From assembly GCF_005938215.1 (NCBI RefSeq), contig NZ_VCPD01000012.1, positions 1 through 60,235 on the forward strand: a stretch of DNA of 60,235 nucleotides. Reading direction: 5' to 3'. Both the position numbers and the translations under genes were made by a program. Source of the stretch: Ruegeria sediminis. GTDB lineage: Bacteria; Pseudomonadota; Alphaproteobacteria; Rhodobacterales; Rhodobacteraceae. The notes beneath the pieces were generated by a model, which saw nothing but the letters and a program-made list of their open reading frames with translations, did not search any database and was not told where the DNA came from. Below, in pieces: positions 34,952 to 42,781 of the stretch. Position 1 is the stretch's first letter. Each line of letters begins with the position of its first letter.

Positions 34952-35670
34952 GGCGGAATCTCATTGACTGGACTGACATCGAAGCAAGCGTCAAACGCCA
35001 TATGGAATCCCGGCCGGGGTGGATTCCACTCGTGATTGAGGTTTTGGAGACGATCAAGGAACACGCTGATTTCACCGGAGACCAGCCGCCGAATATCGTC
35101 GAGATCAAGCAGAAGCTTGGGGGCCTGAGGATCTACACGGACCCGTCCCCGGACCACGTTCTCTCTGTTCTCGAACGCGCCGAGATCAAAGCCGAGAGTA
35201 CCTGCGAAATCTGTGGCAACGCAGCCCGTGTACAGGATTTTTATGGATATCTTGCGTGCCGGTGCTCCTGGTGCGCGCATGATCTGATTGATGAGCGCAG
35301 AGGCGTTCACAGCCCGGAGCCGTACATACTGAACCAGCGGCTACCAGAAGTCGACCGGGATCTGTGTTGCACAGAATGCGGATACTTCGGCCAGAGAGTC
35401 CAAGCGTGGAATGAGACCAGGTGCCCCGTCTGCATTATGAACGACTGGCTGCTGAAAATGGCTTCAAATCTGGTCTCAATTCAGTCGCAGATCCTTCAGA
35501 AAGCGGAGGATCCGGCGGCCGAGGCGGTCAAATACACTGTCGTTTACGGCCACGATTTCACTTTCCGCCATGAAGTATTCAAGGTCACCGGACACATGCG
35601 TGCAGACGATCTGCTGGAGCGCTGTGCTCATGAAGTCCGAGTGGCAATCGAGGGTGATAGCGATGACTGA
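34948..35670 (+). CDS. Cys-rich family protein A2 with two zinc-ribbon-like segments (240 aa)
   Basis: The N-terminal 100 residues match A1 and A3: RPGWIPLVIEVLETIKEHAD, NIVEIKQKLGGLRIYTD and STCEICGNAARVQDFYGYLA followed by CRCSWC. A second Cys cluster follows (CCTECGYFGQRVQAWNETRC, PVC). The last 80 residues are an additional unrecognised domain (YTVVYGHDFTFRHEVFKVTG). Eight or more cysteines in CxxC pairs suggest two zinc ribbons. It is the largest of the three paralogs and overlaps its neighbours by 4 and 8 bases. Confidence 0.65.
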   Translation: MRRNLIDWTDIEASVKRHMESRPGWIPLVIEVLETIKEHADFTGDQPPNIVEIKQKLGGLRIYTDPSPDHVLSVLERAEIKAESTCEICGNAARVQDFYGYLACRCSWCAHDLIDERRGVHSPEPYILNQRLPEVDRDLCCTECGYFGQRVQAWNETRCPVCIMNDWLLKMASNLVSIQSQILQKAEDPAAEAVKYTVVYGHDFTFRHEVFKVTGHMRADDLLERCAHEVRVAIEGDSDD

Positions 35671-35902
35671 ATGCGATGAGAAAAAGTGGCGGCAACTTCG
35701 AACAGAAATTTCGAAACTAGTTGCGCCCGAGGCCGCAAAACAAGTGATGTTTGACTGGCTCGATGACGAGATCGCTGCCGACACAGAACTACCGGAAATT
35801 TCACATATGTCCTGGGGCCTGGATGGGCTGCGGATTGGGTTTAATGGCCCCGAAGAGCCAATCGACAGACTCATGCGGCGGCTGCCCTACCCTCCTAAAT
35901 AG
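35663..35902 (+). CDS. Hypothetical protein (79 aa)
   Basis: Not recognised. The start at 35663 overlaps the end of the previous gene by eight bases. The protein is acidic and helical (KKWRQLRTEISKLVAPEAAK, VMFDWLDDEIAADTELPEIS) and ends with MRRLPYPPK. No cysteine cluster or membrane segment is present. It belongs to the operon by overlap, and a 29-base gap separates it from the next gene. Confidence 0.55.
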   Translation: MTECDEKKWRQLRTEISKLVAPEAAKQVMFDWLDDEIAADTELPEISHMSWGLDGLRIGFNGPEEPIDRLMRRLPYPPK

Positions 35903-35931
35903 TTAACAAAACAACTCTAATAGGTGATTTG

Positions 35932-36120
35932 ATGACTCGTGGTGAACTCCTGCTGGAAGCTGAAAAAGTACTCAGTTCGCAGCAGCTTGCCGAAGCTTGG
36001 GTAGAGCGCCCTGCTCTTGCGCTTGAGTGGCGGACGCCGGCCGAAGTTCTTGAGGCGCCTGACGGTCCAGAGCAGCTCCGTCAACTGCTGAGCCGCATCG
36101 AATTCGGGGTATACACATGA
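35932..36120 (+). CDS. Orphan MbcA/ParS/Xre toxin-binding-domain protein (62 aa)
   Basis: The sequence MTRGELLLEAEKVLSSQQLA followed by WRTPAEVLEAPDGPEQLRQL and LSRIEFGVYT matches the C-terminal toxin-binding domain of Xre/MbcA/ParS antitoxins (DUF2384). The N-terminal helix-turn-helix of full antitoxins is missing. AGGTGA lies upstream of the ATG at 35932. No RES toxin is adjacent; the only one on the plasmid is at 25698. It overlaps the next gene by four bases. It could be a stand-alone antitoxin domain or a domain recruited for another role. Confidence 0.6.
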   Translation: MTRGELLLEAEKVLSSQQLAEAWVERPALALEWRTPAEVLEAPDGPEQLRQLLSRIEFGVYT

Positions 36121-36632
36121 TGACTGACCACTCCGCAATCGACTATGACAACATCCGCGAATCCGTTGCTCGCAATCTCGGACGCAAAAACCTGGGCTGG
36201 ATCGAGATCGTCACGCGCTGCTTTGAGAGCATCAAAGAACATTGTGACCAGAAAAATCGGGAGTATCCTCGCGTTTTCCAAATCAAACAAAAATTTGGTG
36301 AGCTGCGGATCTATCTGCATGAGCCCGAGCATGATGGCCCAGACTACATTTCACTGCACATCAACGAAGCTTGCCGCGAAGCCAACCGGAGCTGCGAGGT
36401 CTGCGGCAACAATTGCAGTCAACAATGGCTGGGCGCCTGGGTCCGTAATTTATGCTGCTTTTGCGCGCATTCAGAAGCCCGGCGACAACAACGGGATCTT
36501 AGTAATTATCCATTGAATGCAAATCTCGATTGCAGCCGGAAATGCACGAACTGTGGATACATTGGTCAGCTTGCGCATAGCCCCGGCCGCGGTGACCAGC
36601 AGTGTGTGGCTTGCGTGATCGAGAGTTTGTAG
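36117..36632 (+). CDS. Cys-rich family protein A3 (171 aa)
   Basis: The third paralog of the operon. It shows LGWIEIVTRCFESIKEHCDQ, then VFQIKQKFGELRIYLHEPE, then RSCEVCGNNCSQQWLGAWVR with CCFCAH. A second cluster follows (CSRKCTNCGYIGQLAHSPGR, QQCVAC). The N-terminal 110 residues align well with A2, and both have the second Cys cluster, so A2 and A3 probably arose by duplication within the operon. Zinc binding is likely from the CxxC spacing. The stop lies two bases before the exonuclease gene. Confidence 0.65.
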   Translation: MMTDHSAIDYDNIRESVARNLGRKNLGWIEIVTRCFESIKEHCDQKNREYPRVFQIKQKFGELRIYLHEPEHDGPDYISLHINEACREANRSCEVCGNNCSQQWLGAWVRNLCCFCAHSEARRQQRDLSNYPLNANLDCSRKCTNCGYIGQLAHSPGRGDQQCVACVIESL

Positions 36633-36634
36633 CC

Positions 36635-37135
36635 ATGGCACCGATTTCATTCATCGATTTTGAGGCATCTTCTCTGAGCCAAAACAGCTGGCCGATTGAA
36701 GTTGGCATTGCAACTATCAATGACGGCCAGATTGAATCCTGGGGATCACTGATCCGGCCGGCAGCATCCTGGGATCTGGAAGATTGGGACCTTGCCGCCG
36801 AGCTCAAAACTGGCATCAACAGACATGAACTGTACGACGCCCCTGCCCCGCGAGATGTTGCGGACGAGCTTATTCAGCGCGCAGAAACCAGTGATTTTGT
36901 GCTCTACTCTGATGCCCCTGCATTTGATGCGAATTGGCTTCGAGTGCTGATGGATGAACATCCTAGCGACCAGAGAGTCCAAGCCTTGGATTTCGATACC
37001 CTGATCAACACCAGGATGTCTCAGGACATGAAGGCTTGGGAACGGGTGTACAACTATCTCGACAGTCACCCTGCCCCGCATCGCGCCGAAGCCGATGCCA
37101 GGCGCCTGGCGTCAGCGTTTCTTGAGGGTGCGTGA
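36635..37135 (+). CDS. DnaQ-like (DEDDh) 3'-5' exonuclease, E1
   Basis: The 166-aa protein has the exonuclease I motif FIDFEASSLSQNSWPIEVGI (Asp-x-Glu), the exonuclease II-region Asp in VLYSDAPAFDANWLRVLMDE, and a C-terminal HRAEADARRLASAF with the exonuclease III His and Asp. These are the DEDDh landmarks of DnaQ/RNase T relatives. The first of three related genes in a row, it is the only one with all catalytic residues in place. It starts two bases after A3 and precedes E2 by three bases. Confidence 0.75.
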   Translation: MAPISFIDFEASSLSQNSWPIEVGIATINDGQIESWGSLIRPAASWDLEDWDLAAELKTGINRHELYDAPAPRDVADELIQRAETSDFVLYSDAPAFDANWLRVLMDEHPSDQRVQALDFDTLINTRMSQDMKAWERVYNYLDSHPAPHRAEADARRLASAFLEGA

Positions 37136-37138
37136 GAA

Positions 37139-37645
37139 ATGAACCCGGTTTTCTTAGCTTTCACGACCAGCGATCTGAGCCAGTACGTAGGATGGCCAAT
37201 CGAAATCGGATTTGCGAGCAACCAAGCTGATGGTTCCACAAAATCCTGGTCGACTCTGATCCGGCCGTCCGACAACTGGGACGTGAAAAAATGGAGTACA
37301 TATGCTCAACGAGGCCACGGGATCGAATTTGATGATCTCCTGAAGGCCCCTGCCCCGGCAGACGCGGCAGTCCGCATTGTCAACATTGTTGATGCCCAAC
37401 GATGTACACTCGTTGTACTCGATAAACAAAACGATCATCGCCTCCTGAACATGCTGCTCGCCGAGCTGCCAGATGCGCGGAAGATCATGGTCATCAGTTT
37501 CGACGAGCTCCTTGGAGCCCGCAATCTGACCGCACCTCGGCTTGAGCGCGTGAACAGATACTACCAGCGCACCCAGAATGTGCTACGCGCGGAAGCTTCA
37601 GCGGCGGCAATGGCCTACGCATACAAACAAGCGGATATCACATGA
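37139..37645 (+). CDS. Degenerate paralog of the exonuclease, E2
   Basis: The 168-aa protein follows E1 along most of its length: WPIEIGFASNQADGSTKSWS, TLIRPSDNWDVKKW, APAPADAA and a C-terminal VLRAEASAAAMAYAY. The motif I acidic pair is lost (FLAFTTSDL against FIDFEASSL), and the C-terminal HRAEAD is changed to LRAEAS. It should not be catalytic. The frame is intact and well translated by context (three-base gap before, ATGA overlap after). A regulatory, binding or dimer-partner role is possible. Confidence 0.7.
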   Translation: MNPVFLAFTTSDLSQYVGWPIEIGFASNQADGSTKSWSTLIRPSDNWDVKKWSTYAQRGHGIEFDDLLKAPAPADAAVRIVNIVDAQRCTLVVLDKQNDHRLLNMLLAELPDARKIMVISFDELLGARNLTAPRLERVNRYYQRTQNVLRAEASAAAMAYAYKQADIT

Positions 37646-38355
37646 CAACAGGAGAAAATGAGCGTCCAAATGTTTTCACTTGTGAGATCTCTGGAACAGG
37701 AAAAGTGCGAGATGGCCGAGCAATCATGAAAGTTGTTATGCCGTCAGGTGAGACGATTGAATTCGAGACCAATGCCGAGTTCAATCTCGATGGTTTTTTC
37801 ACAGATGCCATCGCTGCTATCGAGAAAGCACGTAAGAAAATGAGAGAGCTGACAGCCGCGGACTACTACGTTTCCGACATGGAGGAGATGTTTGTTGCGA
37901 TCCGAAGTGCAAATGTCCGCGGGAAACTGTGGCCGGTTGAAATTGCGTTGTTGGGGATCAAAGACGGAGACGAGTATGTATGGTCTTCACCGATCTATCC
38001 TGCCCTGTCCTGGCCCCGCCAAATTATTGATCTATCAGAAATCGATCTACGAGATTCTCCGCCGGCAACAGATGTTGCCAGGGAGACCCTTGAACGCATC
38101 TCGCGAGCGTCAGGAAAATGGTGCCATGCTGAAGACCCACAGCATACGAAAAAGCTGCTGGATCGGCTCCTGGATGAAGCAAACTTGGGATTCACCTCGG
38201 ATGAAGCGGTGATTCCAGTTGATGTCGAATGGGGCCGGGATGGCGCAGCGGCTGGGGGTCGTGTGAGGGAGTATCTAGTGACCCACCCTGCCCTTTTGGA
38301 TCCTGTGGAGCAGGTCCAGCGGTTGTCGAGGGCATGGGCTGCGGGGTATTCGTAA
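37642..38355 (+). CDS. Divergent exonuclease paralog fused to an N-terminal domain, E3
   Basis: The 237-aa protein has an extra N-terminal 75-residue beta-rich domain (GTGKVRDGRAIMKVVMPSGE, TIEFETNAEFNLDGFFTDA). The rest resembles E1 and E2: LWPVEIALLGIKDGDEYVWS, SPIYPALSW, DSPPATDVA and a C-terminal VREYLVTHPALLDPVEQVQR. The catalytic acids of E1 are not kept. It overlaps E2 by four bases. A decayed copy of this gene lies at 39559-40225. Confidence 0.65.
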   Translation: MTTGENERPNVFTCEISGTGKVRDGRAIMKVVMPSGETIEFETNAEFNLDGFFTDAIAAIEKARKKMRELTAADYYVSDMEEMFVAIRSANVRGKLWPVEIALLGIKDGDEYVWSSPIYPALSWPRQIIDLSEIDLRDSPPATDVARETLERISRASGKWCHAEDPQHTKKLLDRLLDEANLGFTSDEAVIPVDVEWGRDGAAAGGRVREYLVTHPALLDPVEQVQRLSRAWAAGYS

Positions 38356-38362
38356 GGAGCAA

Positions 38363-38725
38363 CTAGCTCGAAAACTCGCTTCCAACCAAATCAGCAAGTT
38401 TCCAAAGAAACCAGAAGATCACCGCAGCCAAAACCAAAATCAGAACAGGTAAATACATATCCAAAAGTAAGTTCAAAATTTTGTTTAGGCCCACCCAGCT
38501 ACTGATCTCAATGTAGTTTTCTCGGCAGATATCTTTGGCTCCAAAACCTTCAGCGGCTTTCTCGCAACCCTCGGGTGCAATTAGCCAAAAAAGGTCTCGC
38601 TCAGGCCAGACTCCGTCTGCAAGAAATACGTAGACTTGGTTTCCCACAACTAGCGCGGCAAAGATTGCTGCGAGCGACCACAAGTACTTACCCAGACCAA
38701 ACAAAAATTGACCAAATGATTCCAT
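38363..38725 (-). CDS. Small membrane protein (120 aa)
   Basis: Not recognised. Two or three membrane segments are visible: LWSLAAIFAALVVGNQVYVF near the N-terminus and ILNLLLDMYLPVLILVLAAV with IFWFLW near the C-terminus. The loop between contains two cysteines (EGCEKA, DICREN) and is probably periplasmic. It is transcribed against the exonuclease operon, whose end it faces at seven bases. The gene is AT-rich relative to the operon. Confidence 0.6.
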   Translation of the reverse strand: MESFGQFLFGLGKYLWSLAAIFAALVVGNQVYVFLADGVWPERDLFWLIAPEGCEKAAEGFGAKDICRENYIEISSWVGLNKILNLLLDMYLPVLILVLAAVIFWFLWKLADLVGSEFSS

Positions 38726-38854
38726 AGGAGAACTCTACTATTCGTTGTCGTTCTGACAATGCTTGATCTTGGTGGCTTTCGTTGTTGAAGCCCAAATTTC
38801 GCCAGAATCTGAGTGCAGCTAACGAGTGAATCGAGTTTACTAAGGACAAACACT

Positions 38855-39175
38855 TTGAAAAACACCATTGCATCCGCCGCCGCACTTCTTCTGACAACCG
38901 CAGCCGCCAGCGCAGAGATTTGCTTTCTTCAGATCGATGGCCAGATTGAGATGCAGGGCCCCTGTGTTTTCGATCCAATGGGAGGCGGCGACTTTTTCGC
39001 GGCAGATATCGATGACCGCCTGGCATTCGTTTACTTTTATCTAGAAGATTCAGGTATCGGTATCGCAGCGTGGAGTGACCGTGAAAGCAAAGCGAATAGC
39101 ATGCTTGGTACGCTGTACCGTGATGGCGCGTGCTGGCAGAATCCTGATGTCACGCTGTGCGCTTGGGACTCCTGA
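38855..39175 (+). CDS. Small exported protein (106 aa)
   Basis: A TTG start at 38855 follows AAGGAC and gives a clean signal peptide: LKNTIASAAALLLTTAAASA, with cleavage before EICFLQ. An ATG at 38813 is in frame but would place extra polar residues before the signal. The mature part has five cysteines (EICFLQ, GPCVFD, ACWQNP, TLCAWD) and is acidic. No family is recognised. It probably resides in the periplasm with disulfides. Confidence 0.6.
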   Translation: MKNTIASAAALLLTTAAASAEICFLQIDGQIEMQGPCVFDPMGGGDFFAADIDDRLAFVYFYLEDSGIGIAAWSDRESKANSMLGTLYRDGACWQNPDVTLCAWDS

Positions 39176-39182
39176 TCGCCCG

Positions 39183-39356
39183 ATGCCCATCTTCATTTTT
39201 GTTGTGACGACACTTGTTGTTGGTGCTGTCGAAATCATCCTCTTCCATTGGATGATGGGCCGAGATGCCGGCGGGTTGGTTCTGTGGGTAATGGGCGGGA
39301 TAGCAATGTTTGCTGGCCAGTTTGCGATGATGAAATACGTGAAGCGGGGCGAATAG
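39183..39356 (+). CDS. Very small membrane protein (57 aa)
   Basis: From ATG 39183 the protein reads MPIFIFVVTTLVVGAVEIIL, followed by a short polar loop and a second hydrophobic segment (LVLWVMGGIAMFAGQFAMMK). Two membrane helices are likely. It starts eight bases after the exported protein's stop, so the two could be co-transcribed. The ribosome-binding site is weak. The function is unknown. Confidence 0.45.
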   Translation: MPIFIFVVTTLVVGAVEIILFHWMMGRDAGGLVLWVMGGIAMFAGQFAMMKYVKRGE

Positions 39357-39558
39357 CGCCCTGCCCAACATAGCCATTCCCTCCTTTTCCTGGCGGTACT
39401 TCTCCGCCCGGATGCTAGGCCGCTTCTCTTCGATCCTGCGCTTATGCTCGCGAGCCGGCTTGTCGATCAAATACCAACAAGCCATCCTGTTAATGAAGAG
39501 TCAGGCAGAACCATTCAAGAAGCGGTCAAAGCTGGGTCTCTACTTGTCGCAAGGGAAA

Positions 39559-40225
39559 ATGCTGTCATCAACGGCCACGATCCAGGCGACCGGCGAGGTG
39601 CGTGACGGTCGAGTTGCGATGAAACTTTTGCCACCATTGGAACATCAGGAGATCGAGATCGAGACAAATGCGGATTTCGATCCCGAAGATCTTTTCGAGG
39701 CCGCGCTGTTTACGAGCGAGCAGGCCCGGAAACGACTTGGCCTCTGGAGGATTTGGAGCGTGAGGCGGGCAGTATGCAGGTACGTGTCAAATCACGCGGC
39801 GACGCGCCAGAATTTGCCCCACTGAAAACGCCAGGTGCGATTCTGGTACTAACCGCCCTACCCCGTTCTTGGAATTCCTGGGACGGTTGTTTGTGGGCAA
39901 TTCAGCGGTATCAGGAGATCAGGATGAAACGACCTATCGATGCCTAGGATGATCCCAAATGCGTGGATGCAGTGATAGATCTGGCTCGCTCACAGGAGGA
40001 TTAGTCATAGCCCATTCCGAGGGTCCCGCGCGCACAAAGAAGCTGCTGGATACATTAATCACTGAAAGCAACCTCGGATCCATCTCCGACGCAGATGTGA
40101 TCCCAGTCGATGGCGTATGGGGTCGCAACGGCGAGGCAGCGTCTCAGCGTGTGCGGGATTATCTTGAGACCATTGAGCCGATCAAGGATCCGCTTTCAGA
40201 GGTCTATAAGCTCGCCAGGGCGTAG
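39559..40225 (+). pseudogene. Decayed copy of the E3 gene
   Basis: The first part (MLSSTATIQATGEVRDGRVA, IEIETNADFDPEDLF) matches the N-terminal domain of E3. After a break, a second frame (39990-40225) gives RTKKLLDTLITESNLGSISD followed by VIPVDGVWGRNGEAASQRVR, matching the E3 C-terminus. The middle is deleted or scrambled with stops. A short minus-strand open frame near 39380-39485 is also protein-like, but runs into the opposite gene. The rest of the gap 39357-40415 holds no other gene besides parS. Confidence 0.7.
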
Positions 40226-40265
40226 GATGCAAGGTATCCAGCGTAACCCCCTACCCTCCCCCAGA

Positions 40266-40281
40266 GTTAACAGCTGTTAAC
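40266..40281. promoter_or_regulatory. parS: parS partition site 1
   Basis: The perfect 16-base palindrome GTTAACAGCTGTTAAC lies 134 bases upstream of repA. It matches the centromere consensus of repABC plasmids (GTTnnCnGCnGnnAAC) and is expected to bind RepB. Confidence 0.9.
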
Positions 40282-40415
40282 TGGCTTTTCGCCTTGTGCC
40301 AATCTAGAGAGCACACACAACCTATTGATTTTCCTCTTGACATGAATCACCTGCCATGTGCCTAAATGATGGCAAGTTGCGCAAACGCACGAATTCGAGC
40401 AGGAAAATAAAAACT

Positions 40416-41597
40416 ATGTTGCAGACAACGCCAATCGACGCGGCTACGCAGTCTCAATTTACCCGACAGATTTCTGATCGTCTACAACTTGCGCTGACTG
40501 CGCATCTTGAACATGCATACTCGCCTGACCACGTTAAGAGCCTGCGACTATTCTCTGCAACCGAAACCGCTGAACTTATTGGTGTGACCCCAGCTTTTCT
40601 ACGCAAGGGCCACGCCGACGGATCTCTCGCGGAGCCTGCCGTCAACAAAAGCGGTCGTCGCTTTTACAGTGGCGACGAAATCTGGGAAATGCGTCAAATC
40701 CTGGAGGCGGGATCGCGCAAGCCGGGCAAATATCGACCCGGCCGTCGGGATGACGACCACCTTCAGGTAATTCAGTTCATGAATTTCAAAGGTGGGTCGG
40801 CAAAATCTACAAGCGCAATCCATCTTTGCCACTATCTTGCACTGCAAGGCTACCGCGTGCTTGCCATAGATTTGGATCCACAGAGTTCATTGACCGGATT
40901 TTGCGGGCTGAACCCAGAACTCGAATTCGACGGGCAGAGTGTCTACGACGCAATGCGATACGAAGACGCTCTGCCGATGCAAGAGTGTATTCAAAAAACC
41001 TATTTCCCAGGCTTAGACTTGGCCCCTGCCCGCCTGATCCTCTCCGAATTCGAGGTCGACACGGCTGTGTACTCTCAAGAGGGTGTTCCATTCTACACTC
41101 GCCTGTCGAACGCTATCGAACAGGTTGAGGTTGACTACGACGTTGTCGTGATCGATAGCCCGCCGAGTCTCGGCTACCTCACGATGGCCGGCCTGTTTTC
41201 AGCCACGTCGATCATCGTGCCCTTGACACCGAGCATGCTGGATGTCGCAAGCACCCAGCAGTTTCTGCAAATGATGGCGGACTATATTGAGGCATTCGAG
41301 AAGCAGGGCATCGAGATCGAATTTGAGGACTTCTCGTTCTTGATTACACGTGATGACCCGAGCGATGTCCCCTCTCAACAAATCACAGGGCTGATGCGTG
41401 CGCTTTTCCAAAAACAGGTGCTATCCGCAACAACGCTTCGAAGCACTGCTGTTGCGGATGCGGCGATGCTGAAGTGTTCGATCTTCGAAATCAATCGTTC
41501 GGACATCACAAGAACTACCTATGACCGCGCCCGAGCGTCCATGGATGCATTTGGCGCCGAGGTTGCAGGGATGATTCAAAAAAACTGGGGGCGGTGA
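40416..41597 (+). CDS. repA: RepA, plasmid partition ATPase
   Basis: The ParA-type protein of the repABC operon. The start at 40416 follows AGGAAAA and gives 393 aa. An N-terminal helix-turn-helix domain (ETAELIGVTPAFLRKGHADG, residues ~50-105) is for autorepression. The ATPase core has a deviant Walker A FKGGSAKSTSAIHL, LDLDPQSSLTGF and the Walker B DVVVIDSPPSLGYL. Together with RepB and parS it segregates the plasmid and represses the operon. Its stop overlaps or abuts the repB start (GTGA). All catalytic residues are in place, unlike the ParA-like protein at 10211. Confidence 0.95.
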   Translation: MLQTTPIDAATQSQFTRQISDRLQLALTAHLEHAYSPDHVKSLRLFSATETAELIGVTPAFLRKGHADGSLAEPAVNKSGRRFYSGDEIWEMRQILEAGSRKPGKYRPGRRDDDHLQVIQFMNFKGGSAKSTSAIHLCHYLALQGYRVLAIDLDPQSSLTGFCGLNPELEFDGQSVYDAMRYEDALPMQECIQKTYFPGLDLAPARLILSEFEVDTAVYSQEGVPFYTRLSNAIEQVEVDYDVVVIDSPPSLGYLTMAGLFSATSIIVPLTPSMLDVASTQQFLQMMADYIEAFEKQGIEIEFEDFSFLITRDDPSDVPSQQITGLMRALFQKQVLSATTLRSTAVADAAMLKCSIFEINRSDITRTTYDRARASMDAFGAEVAGMIQKNWGR

Positions 41598-41599
41598 AA

Positions 41600-42583
41600 A
41601 TGGCAGACATAAGAAACAAGATTGGAATGGCCGCAGCAATTGAAGCCGGCGTCTCTGGACAGAGCGTCTCGCCGCCGGCAAGCCATGCGAAACAATCGAG
41701 GATTTCTGACCGGAACAGGAACGCTATTGCCGCTCAAGGCATTCAGGAAATCGACCCAAACCTCATTCTTCCTTGGGGGCCACAAGACCGTCTGGGAGTC
41801 GAGTTAACAACTGTTAACAATGGAGGCCAGGGCCAGGCTTTTGATGAAACTGTTGTTGAGCTAGCTGCCAGCATCAAAGCCGCCGGTGGCCAACAAGTCC
41901 CTGTCCTGCTGCGCCCCTCCCAGGATGTCCCTGGACACTACGAAGTGATTTATGGTCGCCGACGCATTCTTGCGTGTCGCTACCTGAATCAGAATGTCAA
42001 AGCCCTAATACGCAAGATGGACGACCATGAAGCGCTACAAGCGAAGGGGCTGGAGAATGCCTCACGTATCAATCTCAGCTTCTACGAGCGTGCGAGGTTC
42101 GCCAAAGAGATTCTCAAACAGGGTTATAGCAAGGCCGAGACTTATACAGCACTGTCCATCTCCAAGAATGCGCTGAGCCAGTTCGAGAGGGTTACAAATA
42201 CTATTCCAGATGACCTAGGGGACAGAATCGGGCCAGCCCCAGAGTCAGGACGCCCAAAATGGACTGCATTGGCGGTGGCCATTCAAGAGGGAGTGCTTAC
42301 GGTAAAGCAAGCTCATACACGTCTTGGCGAATTGAAACCGGACGTTTCGTCCGATAAGAAACTGAGCCACCTTCTGTCCAGTCTTCGCACTGAACCGGAC
42401 GTCATGGAGCCAGTTAAGGGTGTGACGATCAAAACTACGGCAGGGGGCTTGTCCATGAAAGTGAGTAGCAAAGACGACCCTGAATTTGCGAACTGGCTGA
42501 AGTCAAATATCAGCCAGGTGATCCAAGAATCTCGCGAGCGCTTCGAAAAAGAGAGCGCCGCAGATGAGGCGGGTGGCAGTTAA
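41600..42583 (+). CDS. repB: RepB, centromere-binding partition protein
   Basis: The 327-aa ParB-family protein has the N-terminal ParB domain (GGQQVPVLLRPSQ, EVIYGRRRILACRYL), the helix-turn-helix (SKAETYTALSISKNALSQFE) and a C-terminal dimerisation region. The ATG at 41600 follows GGGGGCGG; a GTG at 41594 is possible. The coding sequence contains one parS copy (41803) and its stop codon lies in another (42579). It binds parS and stimulates RepA ATPase. Confidence 0.95.
   Translation: MADIRNKIGMAAAIEAGVSGQSVSPPASHAKQSRISDRNRNAIAAQGIQEIDPNLILPWGPQDRLGVELTTVNNGGQGQAFDETVVELAASIKAAGGQQVPVLLRPSQDVPGHYEVIYGRRRILACRYLNQNVKALIRKMDDHEALQAKGLENASRINLSFYERARFAKEILKQGYSKAETYTALSISKNALSQFERVTNTIPDDLGDRIGPAPESGRPKWTALAVAIQEGVLTVKQAHTRLGELKPDVSSDKKLSHLLSSLRTEPDVMEPVKGVTIKTTAGGLSMKVSSKDDPEFANWLKSNISQVIQESRERFEKESAADEAGGS
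41803..41818. promoter_or_regulatory. parS: parS partition site 2, inside repB
   Basis: GTTAACAACTGTTAAC differs from site 1 at one central base and keeps the outer arms. It encodes part of the RepB N-terminal region (residues LTTVN), so coding and binding functions overlap. Confidence 0.85.
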
Positions 42584-42594
42584 CAGCTGTTAAC
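42579..42594. promoter_or_regulatory. parS: parS partition site 3, spanning the repB stop codon
   Basis: A perfect GTTAACAGCTGTTAAC, identical to site 1. The repB stop TAA at 42581-42583 is part of the palindrome. Confidence 0.9.
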
Positions 42595-42629
42595 TCACGA
42601 AGAGGCAACGAAGCAAAGGAGGAAGGCAG

Positions 42630-42695
42630 AAAAGAAAACCCTCGAAACCGGAGGCTCCGAGGGCTGCACCACGTCACCGTGGAATTAGTCTGAAC
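42630..42695 (-). ncRNA. repABC antisense RNA (inc-alpha type)
   Basis: In the repB-repC gap, the minus strand has a promoter-like TTGTGA (42725-42730), 17 bases of spacer and TAAAAA (42702-42707). About 60 bases downstream is a terminator-like hairpin (CCCTCG at 42639-42644 pairing with CGAGGG at 42658-42663) followed on the RNA by a T-rich run (complement of AAAAGAAAA). This is the location, size and structure of the small antisense RNA that limits repC translation in repABC plasmids. The 5' end is estimated. Confidence 0.75.
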
Positions 42696-42781
42696 ACCTA
42701 ATTTTTAGCAGCCCACGAATCACTTCACAACAAAAAAACGTCTTCGGGCGAACGGGTATTCTATGTCTGCTGACAAAAACC

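Noticed and set aside
34279..35310. Long minus-strand open frame of 343 codons
   Set aside because: It is antisense to the Cys-rich operon, where three paralogs with conserved CxxC motifs and overlapping starts support the plus strand.
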